From Bacteroidales bacterium (GTDB taxonomy: Bacteria; Bacteroidota; Bacteroidia; Bacteroidales; NBLH01), in the NCBI GenBank assembly GCA_021647685.1, contig JAKIUH010000006.1:1-31292 (forward strand): 31,292 nucleotides of DNA. Direction: 5' to 3'. The position numbers and the translations under genes are program-made. Each line of letters begins with the position of its first letter. Within the stretch, counting starts at the first letter, position 1. The notes under the pieces were generated by a model. It was not told the origin of the DNA, searched no databases, and was given only the letters and a program-made list of their open reading frames with translations. Shown in pieces: positions 14,959 to 22,893 of the stretch.

Positions 14959-14974
14959 TAGGTATTTTTACTTA
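14959..14974 (-). promoter_or_regulatory. Dyad operator-like site C
   Basis: On the minus strand TAAGT-N6-ACCTA, the same half sites as site B with a different spacer sequence. It lies 59 bp upstream of the -7 element of the fusion gene, almost the same spacing as sites B (58) and D2 (60). Confidence 0.5.
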
Positions 14975-15046
14975 ATTTATACCAATGCAACAATTTTCAG
15001 ATTAATGACCATTATCGGATTTATCATTTTGCAGTAACAACAACAG

Positions 15047-15214
15047 AATTTATTAAAACCTAAAATCAGCAACTATCTTCTACTATAAAGTCAAACAGCG
15101 CATCATTATAGAGAATGCACGTTTTTCGATACTCACCATAACTAATACCTTGTTTGCGTGTCTCAAAACTGCGCTACACCAATACTAAAACTTATCCGCC
15201 AGTGGTCGAACAAG
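15047..15214 (-). repeat. Diverged intergenic repeat, copy 2 (inverted)
   Basis: On the minus strand it carries CTTGTTCG with an imperfect TCGACCACTGGCGGA dyad, AGCGCAGT (15168-15175) and GATTTTAGG (15059-15067). Order and spacing match copy 1 at 5604-5770 to within 2 bp. A palindrome of this CCGCCAGTGGCGG-like kind is, from memory, common between genes in Bacteroidota. Confidence 0.55.
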
Positions 15215-15262
15215 TTTTTTAGCTTTTTGCTACAAACATAGCTGCGGATTCAAGCTTTCTCT

Positions 15263-16408
15263 TTATTGTTTGCTTAATTTTATTTCTTGATATATATTCA
15301 AAACATTTTGAGCCATAGCTTCCCACGAGAATTTTTCAGCTTGTTTAAAACCTTTTTGAATAAGCTGATTTTTAAATTCTATATCATTTTCAATTTTAAT
15401 CATGGCATCGGTGATTTCTTGTACATTAAAAGGATTGACAAAGAAAGCCGCCTCTCCCGAAATCTCGGGCATTGATGATGTATTTGAAGTAATAACCGGT
15501 ACTCCGCAAGCCATTGCTTCCAAAACAGGTATCCCAAAACTTTCTCGCAAGGACGGGTATAAAAACAAAGCTGCCTGATTATAAATAGCAGGCAAATCCA
15601 TATTGGAAATGTAACCCGTTAAGTAAATATTATCAATAATATTTTCAGCATTTATTCTTGATAAGTTTTGAATTAATACTTCTTTATTAAAATCGGACAT
15701 TACTAGTGGTAGTTTTTTTGATGATGTTTTTAAATAAAGCTCATATGCTTTTAACACACCGGAAGTATTTTTCTTAGGATCTGTATTACCAAGAAAAAAA
15801 ATAAATTCATCGGGTAATTTGTATTTATTTTTTATAAAATATTTTTGGCGAGGTTCATCAATTTTAACAAAGTGTTTTCCTACGCCATTATAAACAACTG
15901 AAAGTTTATCGCTTTTGAGCTTAAAGAAATCTGCAATCCTGTTTTTCTCAAACTTAGAAACAGTAATAATTTTATCTAACTTAGCTACAATCTTTGGAAC
16001 AATTAATCTTCGATATAAATTACCAAATTTTTGGTACAAAGTAGCTCCCTTTTTAAACAAATTTAAACGTTCCATATATATGATGTCATGAAGTGTAAGA
16101 ACTAATAGTGTTCTTGTACGAAGCGGAGCTGTATTACTTGTGCAATGTAGAATATCACATTTTTCTTTTTCTACGGCTTTTGGAAGAGCAAATTGTTCCC
16201 ACAGCGGATAAGTGCCTCCCGGAAGCTCTATAATTTTGAAATTCTTAGTTTCTTTTATACATGAATTATCGGGTCCCTGTTTCACAAAAATAACATAATT
16301 GTTATTCAAATCTATTTTTTGCAGATTCCTGATAAGCTCAATAGCCACGATATCCATACCGTGCTTTTTTTTTCTAAAAATCCGTTGTGCTTCTATACCT
16401 ATCTTCAT
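15263..16408 (-). CDS. GT4 family glycosyltransferase
   Basis: This encodes 381 residues in a GT-B fold with no membrane segment. The N-terminal half begins MKIGIEAQRIF and includes TLHDIIYMERL (about 105-115) and SKFEKNRIADFF (about 151-162). The C-terminal half has FLGNTDPKKN (205-214) and the family signature RESFGIPVLEAMACGVPV, whose two Glu (E289, E297) form the EX7E motif that binds the donor nucleotide sugar. The domain is complete and likely active as a retaining glycosyltransferase on the cytoplasmic face of the inner membrane. The YdcF-like gene lies 114 bp upstream. A TATGTTTG element at 16477-16484 could be its own promoter. The donor sugar cannot be predicted. Confidence 0.93.
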   Translation of the reverse strand: MKIGIEAQRIFRKKKHGMDIVAIELIRNLQKIDLNNNYVIFVKQGPDNSCIKETKNFKIIELPGGTYPLWEQFALPKAVEKEKCDILHCTSNTAPLRTRTLLVLTLHDIIYMERLNLFKKGATLYQKFGNLYRRLIVPKIVAKLDKIITVSKFEKNRIADFFKLKSDKLSVVYNGVGKHFVKIDEPRQKYFIKNKYKLPDEFIFFLGNTDPKKNTSGVLKAYELYLKTSSKKLPLVMSDFNKEVLIQNLSRINAENIIDNIYLTGYISNMDLPAIYNQAALFLYPSLRESFGIPVLEAMACGVPVITSNTSSMPEISGEAAFFVNPFNVQEITDAMIKIENDIEFKNQLIQKGFKQAEKFSWEAMAQNVLNIYQEIKLSKQ

Positions 16409-16476
16409 AAGTTCATTTTTTATTCTTTAATTACTGTTTTCAAATAATGCTCAAATTCACAAACTGTCCTCTACAA

Positions 16477-16484
16477 CAAACATA
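16477..16484 (-). promoter_or_regulatory. Putative -7 element of the GT4 gene
   Basis: Minus-strand TATGTTTG matches TAnnTTTG exactly, 68 bp before the start codon. There is no clear -33 box and no dyad site upstream. Confidence 0.35.
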
Positions 16485-16522
16485 ATCTACTGATTTAATG
16501 ATAAAACTATTACTTTTATTTA

Positions 16523-17170
16523 CTATAGAAAAAAGAACTTTGCATACACATAGCCTATTGTTTCACTTATAACCGAACGCATACCTCTACTGTACATCCA
16601 CCACCTTTCTGTATCGTAGCTTCTGTCAGGCACTGAAATAACACCTACTTTATACTTATTATTAAGTGCCTTTTCATAAAATAAACGACTACGTCTGGAA
16701 TGACATCCAATAGTCAGCACATCAATAGCTTTTATATCTTGATGATTTTTAAGCCATTGATTAAGGGTAAGAGCTGATGAATAAGTGCGGTTTCGAATAG
16801 CATTTTTTCCGGGAAAAGCAACAATTTTATTTTTATTAACACCCAATTTAATCAAACTTGCCTTAGTCAATTCTGCCATAGTTTTATATTTTGACACATA
16901 AACCCCCGAAGGGATATTTCCGCCGGAAGTAATGATTAATTTATAATTATCATTACTATTGAATTCAACAACTGCTTGCTCAATGGCATAATCCGCCAAT
17001 AAACCATCAAGCACCAATACTTGTCCATAAACAGGCTCATTTAAACTCAAAAAATGATGAATATTTTTTATAAAGAGGTAAAAGACAATCAATAAAAACA
17101 GAGCTATGACGGTTTTTACTTTTCTGTTTAACACTCTACACTCTTTTGTTTCAATCAATTTAAATTTCAT
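16523..17170 (-). CDS. YdcF/SanA-like (DUF218) membrane-anchored protein
   Basis: This encodes 215 residues. A basic N-terminus is followed by one membrane helix at about 19-36 (TVIALFLLIVFYLFI), then a DUF218-type domain: VLVLDGLL, KLIITSGGNIPSG, a TKASLIKLGV segment, RNRTYSSALT, and TIGCHSRRSRLFYEKAL with conserved Arg and His. The family has a Rossmann-like fold and is found near envelope and exopolysaccharide genes, with no firmly known reaction. The C-terminus (YVYAKFFFL) is short. It sits between the LruC-protein gene (554 bp upstream) and the GT4 gene (downstream), so an accessory role in polymer synthesis or modification is likely but not shown. Confidence 0.8.
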   Translation of the reverse strand: MKFKLIETKECRVLNRKVKTVIALFLLIVFYLFIKNIHHFLSLNEPVYGQVLVLDGLLADYAIEQAVVEFNSNDNYKLIITSGGNIPSGVYVSKYKTMAELTKASLIKLGVNKNKIVAFPGKNAIRNRTYSSALTLNQWLKNHQDIKAIDVLTIGCHSRRSRLFYEKALNNKYKVGVISVPDRSYDTERWWMYSRGMRSVISETIGYVYAKFFFL

Positions 17171-17724
17171 CTGATTACTATTAAATTAATTTTTAATGAC
17201 TTATGACATAATATGATTAGTATCAAATCAAGTGTATTGTTTTATGTGATTATTTTTAACTTTTTTTATATGCCATATGCAACATCCTCTATATAAGGGT
17301 TTACACTTATTTAATTGTTTTTTAATAATCATTCCCCTGTGTGTTTAATTTCAGAACAACTGACCCAATAGTAATTAAGATGAGCCCAAAAAATAAATTT
17401 TACAAAGTAAAAGTCTGTGTAAATCCTATTAATCTGCCGATAAAGTTTAGTTTGTATTACACACCTATCTTTGGTGCTAAAACGGGCTCATTCCCATATC
17501 CTGCTTAAAACACCATTCATACTGATTATCAATATTATAAGAATATATATGTCAGCTGTTCTGAATTTATTAATCATGGATGTTACATAAAATTTATTTC
17601 AAATATTCAACTTTTTATTTTTTCTATTTATCACCACAAGTAAACTATTTAATATCAAGTTTTTTTTAAAAAATAAACACTGTAATATAAGGCAAAACAA
17701 TAGAAAGGTACTTAAAAAATAAGA
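17171..17724. other. 554-bp gap inside the polysaccharide locus
   Basis: No gene is supported. One weak dyad-like sequence (TAAGG-N6-ACTTA, 17294-17309) lies 124 bp upstream of the YdcF-like gene, with two mismatches from the TAGGT-N6-ACTTA form. An ACCTATCTTTGG stretch occurs at about 17463-17474. A 42-codon plus-strand frame (17380-17508) is not convincing. No hairpin terminator is seen after the LruC-protein gene. Confidence 0.5.
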
Positions 17725-19704
17725 TTAATCTTGAACTAAATAATCATAATTCCGGTAACCATCAATTTCTTTATACCAATCAGTATAATTTACACCTCCT
17801 GACTCTGCCCATGGTGCAAAATAAGGGTATCCTAAAATAATTTCCGATTTTTCTTTTGGATAAACAAAATCATGAATGATATCTATAGCCCAAGGCAAAT
17901 TATTTTTATCTTTATAAAAGGATGATGAATTGAAATCGCTATTATCATCAAAAGTACCAAAATATGATAAATTTGCTAAATCAGTTGGAGGCATGTTGCT
18001 TAAATGAACTTCTCGTTCACGATCACCATCAATAAAGATAAAGGGATTATAATTGCCGGTAAGGGTGGGGTCTATTGGCTCAGAATATGTTATTGTCAGT
18101 TCTATTTCTCTGTTCTTATCATTTGCCCAAGCATTATCAAAAACAATAATAACAGGCTTTGATTGATTCGTCTCAAGTCCCTTTCCATCTAGGCTTATCA
18201 AACCCTCGGTTAGCCTATAGCCTGATACTTGTTGTATTAATGATGCATCCATATTTAACTGGATACCAAAACCATTTCTAAACGAACCCCCAATATTTTT
18301 AATAACAAAATTTAATTTAGTTTCAACCACAAGTCCATCGGCATTAGCAATGTTGGTATAACGATAGTTTAAGACTAAATCATTAAAATCAAAATCTCCT
18401 TGCGATGGCCACAAATCTTCAAAAGCATAGGAGCCCCAACCATAGATTGAAGGAGTGTACGTATTGGTAGCTTTATTTGGGTCGTTAGGGTATTCATCGT
18501 AAAAATCAATAATTCCATCCCCGTCTGAATCAGTTGAAGGAATCGCATTCTGATCATAAGGTAAAGTAGCTAAATCATGAATAACGGTGCTATATATAGA
18601 ACGCTCTTGCCAACCTCCGGTAACTTTATCCATAATAAATGTATAACCTTCTCCATCAATTGCAGTTGCCCACCAAAGTTCATCGTTTGAATCAAAAGTC
18701 AAAGAATTAGGATAGCTTGGTAAACTTTCGGAGCTAACCCAAATAGCATTAATTGTATTTCCGTCGGTAAATTCACATCTATATAGACCGCTGGTAGTAG
18801 AAATATACATAGTACCTTCGCTATCAAAAGTCAAATCACCACCTGAGGTAGTTTGAAGTCCTGATAAATAATATACCGACAGGATTGATGCATCGGTTGG
18901 GTCTAAAACAATTACATAGTAGTAGGTTGAAAAATATAACAGACCATCATTTTGATTATATCCCAACCTTGGACCTCCATATCCTACCGCCCCTACGGTT
19001 TCCCAATTACCTGCATCAATATCATAGGAATATAAGTAATAAGGGTAATAATTTCCTATGGTATAAAGTTTTCTTGCAACAGGATCAATGGCACAAGTAT
19101 AGCTTCCATCATTATTAGGCAAAGAGCCTATTACCGTTAATTCTTTTGTACTTTCATCTATAGTAAATAAATCACCATTACCATTTGTCCCATAAAATAT
19201 ATCATTAACGGCTACACTTGATTTATAGGTGCTTTTCTCAAATGCAGCTTTATTACCATTAACAGGAACAACCGAAGAACTAAAAACACCCATTTCATTG
19301 CGAACGACATATAAAGATTTTATATACGCAGGAATTGTAACATGTAATGTAAAGTCAGTATTGTCGGTAACCACAGTTGCAATTTTATTGTTTAAAGCAT
19401 CTGTTAATTGTAAACTTGCATTTACGGTATTGCCTTCTTCATCAATATAACTGACCTCACGATTTAATTTACTATCATCAAATAAATACACTTCATATTT
19501 AATTTGATTTGTAGCTTTGCGCTTAAAACTTTTAAGAGTTAGCACAATATCTTTAGAGGTTTTATAATCAAAATTTTGCGGAACCTCTAAATCGGTCATT
19601 TGTTGAACTAAGTGCTCCTCAACGGGATTTACAAAATCCTTTTTACATTTTGTAAATAAAAATGTAATAAGCACTAAACTAAGTAATAAAGTTATCTTTT
19701 TCAT
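17725..19704 (-). CDS. LruC-domain lipoprotein with beta-propeller-like middle
   Basis: With the start at 19704 this encodes 659 residues. The N-terminus is a lipoprotein-type signal (MKKITLLLSL..., LFTKC with C20). Residues 55-150 look like a beta-rich domain. About 165-380 holds repeated beta segments with D/N-rich turns (GTNGNGDLFTID, LTFDSEGTMYIST, LTFDSNDELWWAT), like propeller blades. DSDGDGIIDFYDEYPNDP (392-409) is a calcium-binding thrombospondin type 3-like repeat. The rest is an LruC domain, recognised from YAFEDLWPSQGDFDFNDLV (426-444). The open frame extends to 19794 but then overlaps the upstream GT2 gene; the later start gives a proper signal peptide and a 46-bp gap. It is probably a surface lipoprotein carried with the polysaccharide genes; its role is unknown. 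Confidence 0.85.
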   Translation of the reverse strand: MKKITLLLSLVLITFLFTKCKKDFVNPVEEHLVQQMTDLEVPQNFDYKTSKDIVLTLKSFKRKATNQIKYEVYLFDDSKLNREVSYIDEEGNTVNASLQLTDALNNKIATVVTDNTDFTLHVTIPAYIKSLYVVRNEMGVFSSSVVPVNGNKAAFEKSTYKSSVAVNDIFYGTNGNGDLFTIDESTKELTVIGSLPNNDGSYTCAIDPVARKLYTIGNYYPYYLYSYDIDAGNWETVGAVGYGGPRLGYNQNDGLLYFSTYYYVIVLDPTDASILSVYYLSGLQTTSGGDLTFDSEGTMYISTTSGLYRCEFTDGNTINAIWVSSESLPSYPNSLTFDSNDELWWATAIDGEGYTFIMDKVTGGWQERSIYSTVIHDLATLPYDQNAIPSTDSDGDGIIDFYDEYPNDPNKATNTYTPSIYGWGSYAFEDLWPSQGDFDFNDLVLNYRYTNIANADGLVVETKLNFVIKNIGGSFRNGFGIQLNMDASLIQQVSGYRLTEGLISLDGKGLETNQSKPVIIVFDNAWANDKNREIELTITYSEPIDPTLTGNYNPFIFIDGDREREVHLSNMPPTDLANLSYFGTFDDNSDFNSSSFYKDKNNLPWAIDIIHDFVYPKEKSEIILGYPYFAPWAESGGVNYTDWYKEIDGYRNYDYLVQD

Positions 19705-19750
19705 TTTGTATGATTTTTTAATTATTAATAGATACATTACTTCAAAATAA

Positions 19751-20959
19751 TCAGGGATTGCCATGAATTGTATGGATAAATTTTTTATTGGCATTTTTAA
19801 GTTTAAACAGAACTAAAAACATGATAAAAAATACCTTGGGTAAGGTCAAAACAGCTTTTAAAGTATTGAGATTATAATATTTAATGGGAGTTGCCAACAA
19901 AAAAGAGACAATCGTTAATATTAATAAAATCATCCAATTAGCTGTATTAAAATAGAGAAATGCAATTTCTGTTTGCTGATAAATTGTTAAGAACAAATAA
20001 TTTACTATTGTAACAATTATCAATATTCCTAAAAGTAAAATACGAGGAGGTAAAGCCATTTGATATACCTTATCAAAAAAGTCAATATTCCCTTTTGTGA
20101 AAAGATGATAAATACCCGAGAGAAAATATTTTTTGAAATAAACAAATTGTGCGGACAACCATCTTTTTCTTTGATTAGAAAATGTTTTAGGTTTAGAAAC
20201 TTTTTCGTCAAAAATAACGGCCTCCTCTAAATACTCTATTTTTATTCTATTTTTCAACAAATTTAACTCTAACTCTTTATCAAAGCCCCCTACGGCTTTT
20301 ACCTTTTTCATCATTTTTTTAAACATAGAATAATCAAAAGCCATTCCTGATCCGATAAGTGCAGCAGATAATCCTAAAACACGATGTCCTTTTCGGAAAA
20401 TATGATTATTTATTTCCTCGCTAACAGCATCTAAAACAGCAAAATTTGTATTAATATTTTTCGCCGTTCTATGTCCCTGAACCACTTTACAATTATTGTT
20501 AAACGCATTATTAATCTTATTTATAAAATCATATTCCATAATATTATCTGCGTCTATAACCAAAGCAACATCATAATTATCACCAATTATATCCATCCCC
20601 TTATTTAAAGCCTTTGATTTAGTACTCTTTTCAAATGAAACTTCAATTAAACGAATAGGTAGTTTTTTAAGTTGGTTAAGAGTATCCGGTTTTAATGAGT
20701 CAGCAATAACAACAACATCATACAGGTTTTGCGGGTAGGACTGTTTTAATGCTTGTTGCACAACATTTACAATAACATTATCTTCTTTATACGCAGGAAT
20801 AAGCAATGCAAATTTACGGGATTCATTTAAATTAGGTTTATGTTTTACAATTTTAAATTTTCCTGCAATTGAAAAAATAAAAACATAGAACACAGCAGTT
20901 GCCAGGTATATATATAGCATCAGTTCAATTATTCGTATTATTATAATAAAATTTTCCAT
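19751..20959 (-). CDS. Membrane GT2 glycosyltransferase with QxxRW motif
   Basis: This encodes 402 residues. One membrane helix lies at about 8-32, then a GT2 catalytic domain at about 48-275, then membrane segments at about 300-390. Motifs: LIPAYKED, VIADSLKPD, VIDADN (DAD 136-138) and QRKRW (263-267), the motif of processive synthases. It resembles cellulose synthase-like or chitin synthase-like enzymes that add sugars at the inner membrane. The gene starts 3 bp after the preceding GT2 gene, so translation is likely linked. The LruC-protein gene follows. Together with the GT2 at 11717 it makes two membrane-bound GT2 enzymes in the locus. Confidence 0.92.
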   Translation of the reverse strand: MENFIIIIRIIELMLYIYLATAVFYVFIFSIAGKFKIVKHKPNLNESRKFALLIPAYKEDNVIVNVVQQALKQSYPQNLYDVVVIADSLKPDTLNQLKKLPIRLIEVSFEKSTKSKALNKGMDIIGDNYDVALVIDADNIMEYDFINKINNAFNNNCKVVQGHRTAKNINTNFAVLDAVSEEINNHIFRKGHRVLGLSAALIGSGMAFDYSMFKKMMKKVKAVGGFDKELELNLLKNRIKIEYLEEAVIFDEKVSKPKTFSNQRKRWLSAQFVYFKKYFLSGIYHLFTKGNIDFFDKVYQMALPPRILLLGILIIVTIVNYLFLTIYQQTEIAFLYFNTANWMILLILTIVSFLLATPIKYYNLNTLKAVLTLPKVFFIMFLVLFKLKNANKKFIHTIHGNP

Positions 20960-20962
20960 AGT

Positions 20963-21889
20963 TTATATTTTAGGGTTGTAATGAATGCCTTTAAAATGTG
21001 TAATATTCCAGAAAACACCTTTCAAAAGAGCAGTGAATAAATCAACACGGGCTTGTAACAAATAGAGCAAAGCATTTTTAGGACTTGCAATTAATAATAA
21101 ATAGAGTATATTCAGTAAAAAAATTAAGCCTTTATAATTTCTTCTGGCATAAAGTATTCTATTACGTGTTATATAATAAATTTTTAGCGGACTGTTTTTT
21201 CCGGTAGAAACGGATTCTTTGTGAAAAACAAGAGATTTAGGCTGATAATATACTTTAAAACCGGCTTTTTTAATTCGAAAACTCCAATCATGTTCTTCAT
21301 AATACAAAAAATAAATTTCAGCCATCAAACCTACTCTATATAAAATTTGCGCGGGTACCATCATTGCGGCTCCATGAACGGAATAGCTTGGTTGTACAGT
21401 ATCAAATTGTCCTTCATCCTTTTGTTTATAGCCTATCAAGTTTTGTCGAAGCGTTATTTTATTCATTGATGTATATCCTGCATACTGAATTGTTTCGGGC
21501 TCATAATAAAATCTTATTTTTGGACTTACCATCCCAATTCTACTGTCCGACTCTAATAAACGAACCATAGGTTCAATAAAACCTTTGGTTACAACCACAT
21601 CATTATTTAAGAATAAAATATATTTACCTTTTGCAAAGTGAAGTCCAAGATTGTTTCCTCCAGCAAATCCTCGATTTATATTGCTTTTAACCAGCAAAAC
21701 ATTGGGAAATTCTTTTTTTAACAAACTGAAACTATCGTTTTTCGAATTATTATCAACTACAATAATTTCGACATTTTGATAGCTGACTTGTTGCAAACTA
21801 TGCAATAAGTCCATAGTAACGTCTATTTGATTATAATTTACGGTTATAATCGAAACCAGAGGCTCTGTATTTTTTTTTATATATTCCAT
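20963..21889 (-). CDS. GT2 glycosyltransferase, rhamnosyltransferase-like
   Basis: This encodes 308 residues. The GT2 domain starts at about residue 11: VSIITVNYN, VVDNNSKND, NRGFAGGNN (72-80) and LNNDVV, where NND (95-97) stands in place of the usual DxD. The acceptor region contains YYEEHDWSFRIKKAG. A short hydrophobic stretch near the C-terminus (about 255-280) may touch the membrane. The set of motifs is that of the dTDP-rhamnosyltransferase-like GT2 group, but donor choice cannot be read from the sequence. The gene is 3 bp before the next GT2 gene and 93 bp after the previous one, within the polysaccharide operon. Confidence 0.92.
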   Translation of the reverse strand: MEYIKKNTEPLVSIITVNYNQIDVTMDLLHSLQQVSYQNVEIIVVDNNSKNDSFSLLKKEFPNVLLVKSNINRGFAGGNNLGLHFAKGKYILFLNNDVVVTKGFIEPMVRLLESDSRIGMVSPKIRFYYEPETIQYAGYTSMNKITLRQNLIGYKQKDEGQFDTVQPSYSVHGAAMMVPAQILYRVGLMAEIYFLYYEEHDWSFRIKKAGFKVYYQPKSLVFHKESVSTGKNSPLKIYYITRNRILYARRNYKGLIFLLNILYLLLIASPKNALLYLLQARVDLFTALLKGVFWNITHFKGIHYNPKI

Positions 21890-21982
21890 AATAATACCAA
21901 CTTGCTGCTTTGCGTTTTTTCAACGATTACTATTAAAGCCTACCAAATTGAAATACCAATTAATTTTTTCTAATTTGGAGTA

Positions 21983-22846
21983 TCATATCCTGTTATGTTC
22001 ATTGATTTCATAAACACCTTTTTGAACAGTAAAATATTCTTGTATTCGTTTTAGCTCTCTAACGACTCTTTTTAATATCATAAATAAATAATTACCATCT
22101 GCTTCAAGAGTTCTGGCACTTGTCCACACTCTAGCCTGTGGTGAATTTACGCGCTTAATTTTTCCATATTCTTTTAAAGCGAGCGCCATACTTCCATCCT
22201 CACCTCTTTTTATATCAGTTCTCCATCCTATTTTTTTTCCCAATCCGGTAACAAAGCCAAAACTTGCTCCGCCCAAACTAAGCTCCGGGCGATTTATAGC
22301 TCTAAGCATAACCACAAAATCTTTAAAAAACTCATATATTCCGAGTAGAAATCTTGATTTTTTACCATCCGGAATAAATGACACGTGCCCAAAAACAGCA
22401 ACAGTACCCGGTTTTTTTAAGTTATTTACCATTATATTAATATAGTCTGGCGGATAAATGGTATCAGCATCACCGCATAAATGATATATACCTTTTGCTT
22501 CATCAAGCCCTGCCTGACGAGCAAACCCAACTCCTTGCCGTTCCTGAAAAACTGATTTCACGCCACATTTATCAAGTATTTCTTGTGTTCTATCTGTTGA
22601 ATTATTATTTACAACAATCACTTCAAAAGGATAAGTGCTTTTTAATTGGGACAATGAGGATAAAGTACGTAAAATTGTCTTTTCCTCGTTATAAGCAATT
22701 ATCACTATTGACACAAGCGGTTTTTTAAAAGTTTTAGCATCAAATTCAACAGCAATTCTATCAAAAACCTCATCAGGAATATCATCTACACTATCATAAG
22801 TGTATAGATGTTTTTTTACATATTCAGGAATAACCAAACGAGCCAT
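21983..22846 (-). CDS. GT2 glycosyltransferase
   Basis: This encodes 287 residues. An N-terminal helical extension (about 1-42) precedes the GT2 domain: VSIVIIAYNEEKTI, VVNNNSTDRTQE, ERQGVGFARQAGLD, and the DxD-type metal site CGDADT (DAD 126-128). A later acidic site reads RGEDGSMAL. No membrane helix is obvious apart from a hydrophobic patch near residues 165-180. It is a probable inverting glycosyltransferase that builds the repeat unit on the lipid carrier. It lies 47 bp after the polymerase gene in the operon. Substrates are unknown. Confidence 0.9.
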   Translation of the reverse strand: MARLVIPEYVKKHLYTYDSVDDIPDEVFDRIAVEFDAKTFKKPLVSIVIIAYNEEKTILRTLSSLSQLKSTYPFEVIVVNNNSTDRTQEILDKCGVKSVFQERQGVGFARQAGLDEAKGIYHLCGDADTIYPPDYINIMVNNLKKPGTVAVFGHVSFIPDGKKSRFLLGIYEFFKDFVVMLRAINRPELSLGGASFGFVTGLGKKIGWRTDIKRGEDGSMALALKEYGKIKRVNSPQARVWTSARTLEADGNYLFMILKRVVRELKRIQEYFTVQKGVYEINEHNRI

Positions 22847-22893
22847 ATTCTTTCTTTTTTTAAAACAATTAGTAATAATTATATCTGTTATAA

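Larger units (their letters stand above)
14867..15262. other. 396-bp intergenic region with site C and repeat copy 2
   Basis: No gene is seen. From left to right it holds the promoter and dyad site C of the fusion gene, about 70 bp without clear signals, the inverted copy of the diverged repeat (15047-15214), and a short A/T-rich tail up to the end of the GT4 gene. No good terminator for the GT4 gene is visible. Confidence 0.6.

Noticed and set aside
17431..17470. Third copy of the diverged intergenic repeat
   Set aside because: A stretch resembles CTGGCGGATAAGTTTTAGT loosely, but the other two anchors are missing at the expected distance.
17380..17508. 42-residue plus-strand frame in the 554-bp gap
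   Set aside because: It is short, has no recognisable family and no promoter or ribosome signal, and lies opposite to every neighbouring gene.
19705..19794. Longer N-terminus for the LruC-domain protein
   Set aside because: It would overlap the upstream GT2 gene by 44 bp and bury the lipoprotein signal 30 residues inside the protein.
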